Positions 41,208-47,487 of a DNA stretch of 47,487 nt are shown one piece after another. How positions within the stretch are numbered: the first letter of the stretch is position 1; each line of letters starts with the position of its first letter. The translations under genes and the position numbers were made by a program. The notes under the pieces are model-generated. The model did not search any database. It was given only the letters and a program-made list of their open reading frames with translations, and was not told the origin of the DNA. Source of the stretch: Bdellovibrionales bacterium (lineage in GTDB: Bacteria; Bdellovibrionota; Bdellovibrionia; Bdellovibrionales; UBA1609); contig JABSOQ010000012.1 in assembly GCA_013216195.1 (NCBI GenBank), positions 1 through 47,487 of the forward strand. Direction: 5' to 3'.

Positions 41208-42974
41208 ATGATCAAAGGATCTCGAGTCGCCCTTTTGGCATTTATCTTTAGCATGCTTTCGGCTTCTGCTCAGCAAGTTGGCCAAAGCCTTGTGCTTTCA
41301 GACCACACGGCACTAAGAGTTAGCGCCGACATGACCTCTGATCTTTCAGCAATGCTCGTGTTTGAGCCATCTCGGGCAGTCGAAGTCGTAAGTGGCGAAG
41401 TTCAAAACGGTATGATTCAAGTCCGAGTCACAGCCAATTCAACTGGCCAAGTGATAACTGGCTGGATACCCACTGAAAACGTTGAAACTTTAACTCCAAC
41501 AAGCCCAACCAACACAACAAGAGAGACTGAAGGGAGACCGGCTAGAAACAGTTCGACTGCTTACGCTGAATCAGTGAGAAGAATCATTCTTTTGAAAGAC
41601 CCAGAGATTCCTGATTCAGAGGACGATCTCGTGACCGGCTCTTTGCCAGTTGGAACGCGAGTGGTGCTTCTAGACACTCAGTCACACCCCGAATACTACA
41701 GAGTTGCCGTTAGCATCAGAGGTGAAATTCAAAGAGGGTGGGTACCTAGAGCTCAACTTTCTACAATACCTGTTGCAGCTCCTGAAAGGCGGCAGGCTGA
41801 TGCCCCAACTCAGACAGAGCCCTATGATCAAAGAAGGCCTGACAATGAGTACTGCCACAATCTCGACATACCAGATAGTGTTCGAGTGCTTCCCACAATT
41901 GGAGCAACGATTCCTAACCGCGTGAATCTAACTAAAATAATTAATGGCGTGCAAGTGCCCTGCCCAGAGCTTGGTTCAATACCAGCTGGTTCACCAGCTC
42001 GAGTTTTAAAAATTGAAGGCGATTCAGTGCAAGTCAGAATGTACTCCCCTCAGATGGGGTACATTGTTGGCTGGCTAGAACGCGACCAAGTTAACCTCAC
42101 CGAACAAGAAGACACTGAAGCCTTTTGCTACAACTGTGCTGTTCACGAAGAGACACGCCCAAACAATCTCAGAATTCAAGGCACACCTGACACCAGGCCC
42201 GGCCAAAACCCTGGTTATCAAAGCGATCGATATGTTGGACTGCAAAGAGCTGATTACGATCGTTTTGAATGGTGTAATGACCACAAGTCTCGACTTCGAG
42301 CTGCACCAACACCAACGTTTCATTCTCTAGACGCGCCTTTGTCGAACGGTCTTACCAAGAGACAAAACATCATTGCTTCAGGAGTCGATGCCGCAGCTTT
42401 GGCGAATGCTTACGACTTTTATCAAAACAATCGAGGCATAATAAAGAACTCTGACTATATGACTATTGTTGACTACTCAAAGCGTTCAACTCAAAAACGC
42501 TATCACGTGGTGAATATGAGAACAGGAACTGTTAAGTCGTACTACACTCATCATGGTAATGGCAGCGAGACAAATGCAGACAGAAACCGCAACCCAGGTT
42601 GGGCAAGGCGTTTTGGTAATGGAGAACGTGATGTTGACGGTGATGGTGATACTGAACCGGTAAGTAGCACCAATCTCACCTCTCTGGGTTTTTCTATAAC
42701 TGGCTTCAGGTACTACCCATCTGATTATTACCCTGGCTATGACGATTCAAGAATTCCTGGTCAAAGAATGAGCTTGCACGGTCAGACACGAGGGCCAGAG
42801 GGCAACGACAACAACTGTGGTAGAACCATCGTGACTCACCCTGCACTCGACAATCAATTTCATCCGCATTCTTCTTACTGGAGAAGTAACGGTTGCCCGA
42901 CAGTGCCTTTGAGTGACTGGCCCGAAGTCTCTGAGGCTATTGAAGGTGGCTCAGTTTTTTATCAGCACAATTGA
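41208..42974 (+). CDS. Secreted L,D-transpeptidase-like enzyme with SH3 repeats
   Basis: A 588-aa protein with a signal peptide (IKGSRVALLAFIFSMLSASA). Three SH3-like bacterial repeats follow (about 25-95, 115-185 and 210-300), each ending in a GWI/GWV/GWL strand (VITGWIPTENV, IQRGWVPRAQL, YIVGWLERDQV) that could bind peptidoglycan. The C-terminal third (about 400-588) resembles the YkuD_2 murein L,D-transpeptidase-like family: HVVNMRTGTVKSYYTHHG, MSLHGQTRGPEG, and the nucleophile Cys in WRSNGCPTV. A calcium-like DGDGD loop is inserted. It should remodel or bind peptidoglycan in the periplasm. Six more Cys suggest disulfides in the SH3 part. Confidence 0.75.
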   Translation: MIKGSRVALLAFIFSMLSASAQQVGQSLVLSDHTALRVSADMTSDLSAMLVFEPSRAVEVVSGEVQNGMIQVRVTANSTGQVITGWIPTENVETLTPTSPTNTTRETEGRPARNSSTAYAESVRRIILLKDPEIPDSEDDLVTGSLPVGTRVVLLDTQSHPEYYRVAVSIRGEIQRGWVPRAQLSTIPVAAPERRQADAPTQTEPYDQRRPDNEYCHNLDIPDSVRVLPTIGATIPNRVNLTKIINGVQVPCPELGSIPAGSPARVLKIEGDSVQVRMYSPQMGYIVGWLERDQVNLTEQEDTEAFCYNCAVHEETRPNNLRIQGTPDTRPGQNPGYQSDRYVGLQRADYDRFEWCNDHKSRLRAAPTPTFHSLDAPLSNGLTKRQNIIASGVDAAALANAYDFYQNNRGIIKNSDYMTIVDYSKRSTQKRYHVVNMRTGTVKSYYTHHGNGSETNADRNRNPGWARRFGNGERDVDGDGDTEPVSSTNLTSLGFSITGFRYYPSDYYPGYDDSRIPGQRMSLHGQTRGPEGNDNNCGRTIVTHPALDNQFHPHSSYWRSNGCPTVPLSDWPEVSEAIEGGSVFYQHN

Positions 42975-42984
42975 TACTCACGGA

Positions 42985-43281
42985 CTAAGGTAGTTTTAGT
43001 TTTAAACCCTCAATGGGCTTGATTTGGCATGCTAGTCGCTCATTGTCGGCAAAGCCTCTTTCATCAGCACGTTCCTGCTCAATTTCGGTGCGTGGCCCAG
43101 CATCACCGTCTAAAACGAAAACTCGGCAGGTGGTACACGAACCCATACCCTCACAGGTATGACCGATGTCTAGTTTATTACTGAGTGCAACATCAAGCAC
43201 AGTCTCTTTGCCCCCAATTTTCAGGGGTTTAGGGTGAGGCTCAATACGAATTGTCGCGCTTGATTTTTGAAACCATTTCAT
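42985..43281 (-). CDS. 2Fe-2S ferredoxin
   Basis: A 98-aa protein with four cluster ligands C43xxxxxC49xxC52 (TCEGMGSCTTC) and C85 (ERLACQ), typical of adrenodoxin-type ferredoxins. These carry electrons to iron-sulfur assembly or P450-like partners. The start is ATG 43281; an in-frame start at 43380 would add 33 residues within the divergent exonuclease gene. It is convergent with the SH3 protein gene. As a one-electron donor it could supply radical SAM enzymes elsewhere in the window, but nothing links them directly. Confidence 0.88.
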   Translation of the reverse strand: MKWFQKSSATIRIEPHPKPLKIGGKETVLDVALSNKLDIGHTCEGMGSCTTCRVFVLDGDAGPRTEIEQERADERGFADNERLACQIKPIEGLKLKLP

Positions 43282-43321
43282 TTGTTGTCTCGAATTCCAA
43301 TCTTCAGTATCACTATACTCT

Positions 43322-43945
43322 ATGAGATTTATCGCATTTGATTTAGAAACTACAGGAACATTGCCCGGCGTTGATCGCATCGTAGAAATTGGAGCTGTTC
43401 GCTTCGTAAACGGTGAGGTTGAAGCTGTTTATTCAACTCTAGTTGATCCAAAAATCCCGATGCCTGAAGGGGCCTCGAGAGTAAATGGAATCACTGATGA
43501 CATGCTTCAAGGCAAACCCTTGATTTGCGATCTACTTGAGTCATTTGCTGAGTTTTGTGGTGATGACTATGTGATCGCCCACAATGCACCTTTTGATACT
43601 CAATTCTTAAAGTCTGATATCGAAAAGTATGAGTCTAAAGCTCCTAGGGGCGCAGTTCTCGACACTTTTATCATGGCTAAGAAGGTGCTACCTGGTTTAG
43701 CTAACTACAAATTGGGCACCCTAGTTCAGCACTTGAATATTCCGGCTGGTGAATTTCACAGAGCTGAAGAAGATGCCTCTTATTGTGGTCGATTATTCAT
43801 CAAGATGATGGAGAAAGTTACTGGCCTCAGTAACATGATGCCACCCGAAGAAAACTTGATGGCCCTGAATGGTGGGAGCGTTTTGAGGTTTCCTCAGATC
43901 GAGCCACAACCAAAACAGTTAGATCTGTTAGACGGCCTGCTTTAA
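43322..43945 (+). CDS. DnaQ-like 3'-5' exonuclease
   Basis: A 207-aa DEDDh exonuclease: Exo I FDLETTG (Asp7, Glu9), Exo II AHNAPFDTQFL, Exo III HRAEEDA. It has the size of stand-alone epsilon-like exonucleases, proofreading or RNA/oligonucleotide trimming. ATG 43322 is 40 bp from the divergent ferredoxin start; no ribosome binding site is seen. It ends at a bidirectional terminator. Confidence 0.88.
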   Translation: MRFIAFDLETTGTLPGVDRIVEIGAVRFVNGEVEAVYSTLVDPKIPMPEGASRVNGITDDMLQGKPLICDLLESFAEFCGDDYVIAHNAPFDTQFLKSDIEKYESKAPRGAVLDTFIMAKKVLPGLANYKLGTLVQHLNIPAGEFHRAEEDASYCGRLFIKMMEKVTGLSNMMPPEENLMALNGGSVLRFPQIEPQPKQLDLLDGLL

Positions 43946-43947
43946 AA

Positions 43948-43973
43948 AAAGAGAGGCTTCCCTGCCTCTCTTT
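43948..43973. terminator. Bidirectional Rho-independent terminator
   Basis: A 10-bp perfect stem AAAGAGAGGC / GCCTCTCTTT (43948-43957 with 43964-43973) has loop TTCCCT. A- and T-rich flanks let it work for the exonuclease gene and for the small secreted protein gene that converges on it. Confidence 0.9.
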
Positions 43974-43997
43974 CTACCTTTGATCTAAAATTTAATA

Positions 43998-44270
43998 TTA
44001 CTTTTTCGAAATTAGAGTCACCGTTAGAGACTTGTTTGGGTCTCTGTCGATTTCAATCTCGTCTGTCTTTTCGCCCTTAAGCGAACTCAAAACGACTCTG
44101 ATCTGCTGCTCTTGTTTAGAGATTTCATCATCTAGATTCAGCAAAACACCTGCTTCTGTCGACGCTTCAAACTCAAGCTCGTCATTAGCGACTTCAGCAA
44201 AAGCTGAGGCTCCAAGAAATAGTCCTAAAAGTACGAGAATAACTAATGTGGTTGCTCCAGATTTGGTCAT
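43998..44270 (-). CDS. Small secreted acidic protein
   Basis: A 90-aa protein with a signal peptide (MTKSGATTLVILVLLGLFLGASAFA before EVAND). The mature chain of about 65 residues is acidic and helical (LDDEISKQEQQIRVVLSSLKG). GGGGG close to the ATG provides a ribosome binding site. No recognised family; possibly a periplasmic coiled-coil protein. Terminates at the shared hairpin. Confidence 0.6.
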   Translation of the reverse strand: MTKSGATTLVILVLLGLFLGASAFAEVANDELEFEASTEAGVLLNLDDEISKQEQQIRVVLSSLKGEKTDEIEIDRDPNKSLTVTLISKK

Positions 44271-44413
44271 AAATCCCCCTCTCCCATAGCATTAGACCCG
44301 CCAATGATGCCTTGGGTTAAAGAGTGGCGAAAATAATTGTATCTGATTGAAATTATTGAGTTTATTTTTCTAGATGCAACCAAACTAAGACAGTATTTAT
44401 AAACTAAGTTTGT

Positions 44414-46039
44414 TTATTTTAGTGCGCAATGGGCAAGGGGAAGTCTGCGACCCATACCAAAGGCGTGCTCTGAAACCTTTAAAATAGGTGGAGACTGCCA
44501 GCGTTTGAACTCACTTCTCATCAATGAGCTCAAGACTCTTTTATCAAGTTCACCGCGAGCAGGGCTCAAGCCCTCTACAAATTTCTCTACCCTAGAATCA
44601 AGCTGAGGATATGGAGGTAAACTGTCTGAGTCTTTCTGATTAGGTGCTAACTCAGCGGAGGGAGGTCTCGTGATGATCTCACTAGGTATGACTTCAGCCT
44701 CTTGATTGTAGTGCTTTGCTAAATCATAAACCTCTGTTTTTAACAGATCACCTATTGGCATAATGCCGCCGTTCATGTCTCCGTAAAGAGTCGAATAGCC
44801 CATAGCGAGTTCACTTTTGTTTGAGGTCGCAATTAGCATCGCCCCCGAAAAGTTACTCATAGCCATAAGAAACAACCCGCGCAAACGAGCCTGCAAGTTC
44901 TCATTAACTAAATCAAAGCCTTTATGCCCAGTAGAGCTATCAAAAACATCTTTCACCTGCTCGTAACTGTCTTGAATCGGCAAAGTCAAAAACTCTGTGC
45001 CTAGATTCTCGGCCAGTTGCTTGGCTAACTTCTCGCTTTTCGAATCATTGAATTTTGAAGGCAGTGCTATGGTGGTTACATTCGATGGCCCCACAGCATC
45101 TGCAGCCAAGCAGATACAAAGTGCCGAATCTATGCCGCCGCTTGAGCCCAGAACGAGCTTTTTAAACCCCGTTTTTTTCACAAAATCGCGAAGACCAAGA
45201 ACGATAGCTTGCCTTCTCACTTCATTCACGTCTTTGAGTGAGGGTTGTTTTTCACCACTCAACTTATCAACATCGACGATGTTGAGGTCCTCTTGAAAGT
45301 GAATAGCCTGGGCGATAACTTTACCCTTTTTGTCGACAGCAAAACTGCCACCGTCAAAGATTAGCTCATCTTGAGCCCCAACCATATTCACATACACAAG
45401 TGGCGCTTTCAGTGCTTTTGCCGTGGCCTCGACAGTCAGTAGCCTCGCTTGCTTTTTAACATCGGTGAAAGGAGAGGCGCTCAAATTCAGTATGAGATCT
45501 ACATCTGACTTTTTGATTTTAGCTAACGGATTAGCACCATAGTGAGAGTACTTAGGGCTCCCTTTATGGTTCCATGCCCAAATATCTTCGCAAACTGTGA
45601 CCAGAATCTTTTTACCTTTATAAGAGAAAAAGTTTTTAGCTACCTGACCGGGCTCAATATGCCTCGCTTCGTCGAACACATCGTAAGTGGGCAAAAGTTG
45701 CTTAGCAAAAATTTTGGCTGCCTTACCAATTCTCAACAGCACCGCAGAGTTTTGATAGGGCTTACCTTTTTTGTTCTTCGACTCGGTGATGGCTCCGACT
45801 AGTACTGCTACACCCTCCGGAATCTCTTTGTGTAGCTTTGCCAATTCTTTCAGCTGGGCCTTCACGACCTCGGGCCGTTCAAGCAGGTCCATCGGGTGAT
45901 AACCAAACAAACTGGCTTCAGGGAATACGATAATCTCGGCCCCTTCGGCCTTCGCCTGTTTAACCTTTTCTTGAATCTTTCTACGATTGCCGACGAAATC
46001 GCCTAAGTAGGCGTTCATCTGTGCCATAGCCACTTTCAC
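44414..46039 (-). CDS. nadE: Glutamine-dependent NAD synthetase
   Basis: A 541-aa two-domain enzyme completing NAD synthesis from nicotinate adenine dinucleotide. The N-terminal nitrilase-like domain (about 1-260) releases ammonia from glutamine, with catalytic Glu in VFPEASLFGY, Lys in AKQLLPTYDVFDE and Cys in VTVCEDIWAW. The C-terminal synthetase has the PP-loop LGSSGGIDSAL and a SNKSELAMGYSTLYGDMNGG segment. GTG 46039 has GGGAG about 7 nt upstream. Typical length and full active-site set. Confidence 0.95.
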   Translation of the reverse strand: MKVAMAQMNAYLGDFVGNRRKIQEKVKQAKAEGAEIIVFPEASLFGYHPMDLLERPEVVKAQLKELAKLHKEIPEGVAVLVGAITESKNKKGKPYQNSAVLLRIGKAAKIFAKQLLPTYDVFDEARHIEPGQVAKNFFSYKGKKILVTVCEDIWAWNHKGSPKYSHYGANPLAKIKKSDVDLILNLSASPFTDVKKQARLLTVEATAKALKAPLVYVNMVGAQDELIFDGGSFAVDKKGKVIAQAIHFQEDLNIVDVDKLSGEKQPSLKDVNEVRRQAIVLGLRDFVKKTGFKKLVLGSSGGIDSALCICLAADAVGPSNVTTIALPSKFNDSKSEKLAKQLAENLGTEFLTLPIQDSYEQVKDVFDSSTGHKGFDLVNENLQARLRGLFLMAMSNFSGAMLIATSNKSELAMGYSTLYGDMNGGIMPIGDLLKTEVYDLAKHYNQEAEVIPSEIITRPPSAELAPNQKDSDSLPPYPQLDSRVEKFVEGLSPARGELDKRVLSSLMRSEFKRWQSPPILKVSEHAFGMGRRLPLAHCALK

Positions 46040-46134
46040 GCTAGTTCTCCCAAAACAGGCCCTGAGCCTATCTTAAGAACAAATTGGCTTCAATAGACTA
46101 TCGAAGCCCAGACCAGAATTCGGCGCTATCTACC

Positions 46135-46566
46135 CTAGGTATCTCGGCTTCTGTCGAAAGAGTAGATTCCACGACTGCGATTGCTCTCTTCTTTATCGGC
46201 GATAAGCTTTCTACCCGAAAAGCCATCGTCGTAGGCGTGCCAGTATAAGAGTTCTTTTTCTGGATATTTCCAGCAATAGAAGCCATCACCACTGTCGAAG
46301 TCGACCAACCAAAGCCCTTTTGGTTTGGCTCCCAGCTTTTTGACCTTGGCATGCCAAGCCTTAATTAGCTCGTTAACCTCATCTTCGAGTACATTAATGG
46401 CTTCAATTTCGTTTGGATTCATCGCCTCGAGCCTGGCAATCAAAGACTCGACGCGAACACTGAAATCTTGAGTGATTTTGCGGACAACCGGCAGAACCTC
46501 ACGTGCCTGAGGCAGCGTGAAAACACCTGACCGGTTGATCGTGATAACTCCACGATCTAATTGCAT
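46135..46566 (-). CDS. DUF2203-type protein
   Basis: A 143-aa protein. FTLPQAREVLPVVRKITQDF at the N-terminus and the C-terminal segment GLWLVDFDSGDGFYCWKYPEKELLYWHAYDDGFSGR match the DUF2203 family as I remember it, whose function is unknown. ATG 46566 has GGGGGG about 7 nt upstream; a TTG 15 bp earlier gives a worse start. It follows the Gly/Asn-rich gene by 173 bp. That gap shows nothing convincing. Confidence 0.7.
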   Translation of the reverse strand: MQLDRGVITINRSGVFTLPQAREVLPVVRKITQDFSVRVESLIARLEAMNPNEIEAINVLEDEVNELIKAWHAKVKKLGAKPKGLWLVDFDSGDGFYCWKYPEKELLYWHAYDDGFSGRKLIADKEESNRSRGIYSFDRSRDT

Positions 46567-46739
46567 TGTATTTCCCCCCAATTACCAAACCCAAGGTCTT
46601 CCCCAATCCCTTTGGCTTGCTAACAAACCAGTGGTACCCCCCACTGCTAGCAGTTTCAACATGAACTTGTGAAATTTTAGTAAAGATTGGTTCTCGCCGC
46701 GTAATCGATCGTAAAGTTTACTTTTTGAACCTTGCCCGA

Positions 46740-47487
46740 CTAATCCATTGACTTTGATATTTGTAGGGCTTGACCACCGAAGAATAGAACCAGAGCTACG
46801 ATAATAGCCGCAATGATTAGCCATCGTAAAAATCCGCCAACACCAAAACCACTGTCGTCGACTTCTATTTCACCTTTAGCTGCAGGCTTTCTCTCTTCGG
46901 TAAAAACTTCTTCTTTTTTCTTTTTTTGAAGCTCTTCTTTAGTAACTTTGACAGGTATGGGAGCCTCGCGATCTTCTTCATCGGCTTGAGAAATACCAAA
47001 CCCACCTTTTAGATTTCCTTCTTCTTTAAAAACTTTTGGCGCACCACTTCGGTTCGAACCATAGTTCATTGACGAGAAGCCTGTGCTCCCGGTGTCGATT
47101 GCATCATCTTGACCACCGCCGCCTCCAGCGCCTGCACCGCGGTTGCCCCTGCGGGCTGGTTGGTAACCCGCGATTCGACCAAAACGGCCGCTAGTGCCCG
47201 AAGAACCACGGCTGTTGCCTGGTGCTCCCTCAGACAATTTTGATTGCCTCGAACGGTTGCTACTTCCGTTACTGCCGCCGTTACTCGAGTTGTTGTTTGA
47301 AGAGCCGTTTGACCCGCCATTGTTACCGCTGCCCCCACCAGTTGGCCCACCATTCGGGTCACCACCTATGCCCTCAATGTCGGCTCCTTGAAATGAAGCA
47401 AAAAACTGAGAACAAGTTGAACTATCGGCGTCTTCAGCACTGAGGGCCGGCAGTGCTCCCGTTTCGAGTAAGCACGCTAAATACTCG
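46740..47487 (-). CDS. Gly/Asn/Ser-rich protein with C-terminal membrane anchor, partial
   Basis: Partial at the right edge. The frame stays open from the window end (EYLACLLETGALPALSA) to TAG 46742, at least 248 codons. The often-tempting TTG at 47237 is therefore not its start. Residues of the visible part form a low-complexity linker of Gly, Asn, Ser and Pro, then RFGRIAGYQPARRGNRGAG. A charged region (KVTKEELQKKKKEEVF) and one membrane helix near the C-terminus (GGFLRWLIIAAIIVALVLFFGGQAL) follow. It looks like a surface or envelope protein tethered by its tail. Family not recognised. Confidence 0.65.
   Translation of the reverse strand, partial: EYLACLLETGALPALSAEDADSSTCSQFFASFQGADIEGIGGDPNGGPTGGGSGNNGGSNGSSNNNSSNGGSNGSSNRSRQSKLSEGAPGNSRGSSGTSGRFGRIAGYQPARRGNRGAGAGGGGGQDDAIDTGSTGFSSMNYGSNRSGAPKVFKEEGNLKGGFGISQADEEDREAPIPVKVTKEELQKKKKEEVFTEERKPAAKGEIEVDDSGFGVGGFLRWLIIAAIIVALVLFFGGQALQISKSMD

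Noticed and set aside
41199-41210. TATACT just before the ATG of the SH3 protein (and at 43314 before the exonuclease ATG) as leaderless promoters
   Set aside because: The -10 box lies only 2-3 nt from the ATG, so the transcript would begin inside the gene; no matching -35 was found.
46582-46824. Minus-strand 80-codon frame upstream of the DUF2203-type gene
   Set aside because: It overlaps the tail-anchored gene and shows no conserved features.
47194-47391. Plus-strand Pro/Leu-rich frame at the right edge
   Set aside because: It is the antisense of the Gly/Ser/Asn-rich coding region and has no start signals.

Overview
The window is a dense, protein-only segment of about 47.5 kb. I see no rRNA, tRNA, IS element or CRISPR array. 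Signal peptides, lipoproteins, an outer-membrane barrel protein and a lipid-transport (Mla/MCE) operon show a Gram-negative, double-membrane bacterium. The mixture of many small secreted proteins, TPR/HEAT proteins, a lysine-rich histone H1-like protein, a RodZ-like protein and radical SAM proteins with an N-terminal auxiliary cysteine module resembles Bdellovibrionota or related former deltaproteobacteria. That placement is inference, not proof. GTG and TTG starts are common, and three genes seem to need even rarer starts (ATT, ATT, CTG).

Region A (1-14616) looks like a surface-glycan or small-molecule biosynthesis and modification island. It holds a partial family 2 glycosyltransferase, UDP-galactopyranose mutase, five radical SAM proteins (three with a shared N-terminal cysteine module, one B12-binding, one ATT-initiated), three Fe(II)/2-oxoglutarate-type oxygenases of different subfamilies, a PLP-dependent transferase-like enzyme, a GNAT acetyltransferase, a kinase-like protein lacking the catalytic-loop Asp, a periplasmic binding protein-like protein, a large secreted protein and a 72-aa protein. 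Genes overlap by ATGA junctions or abut within three transcription units. I do not recognise the pathway, and this is the best candidate for an undescribed system.

Region B (14617-24331) runs from undecaprenyl-diphosphate phosphatase (CTG start) through a membrane Ser/Thr kinase with a PEGA domain, a small secreted Cys protein and a TadB/TadC-like pair. Then come the divergent histone-like gene with its own promoter/palindrome and terminator, and a group of small lipoproteins and secreted proteins plus a beta-barrel protein.

Region C (24430-28290) is a five-gene Mla/MCE operon with two ATPases, two permeases and one MCE protein. One ATPase has lost its catalytic Glu and switch His, and the other has an altered signature motif. 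This is the pattern expected of an asymmetric heterodimeric ABC transporter.

Region D (28407-33214) is central metabolism: malate dehydrogenase, succinyl-CoA synthetase beta and alpha, and nucleoside diphosphate kinase. It is closed by two terminators, the second of which touches the start of an RlmD/RumA-type rRNA methyltransferase.

Region E (33291-42974) has a TPR lipoprotein, a RodZ-like protein, a PMT-like glycosyltransferase, a PHP-like protein with lost metal ligands, an ABC1/AarF kinase with a signal peptide, and secreted proteins including an SH3/L,D-transpeptidase-like enzyme.

Region F (42985-47487) has a 2Fe-2S ferredoxin, a DnaQ-like exonuclease, a small secreted protein, glutamine-dependent NAD synthetase, a DUF2203-type protein, and a Gly/Asn/Ser-rich C-terminally anchored protein cut by the window edge.
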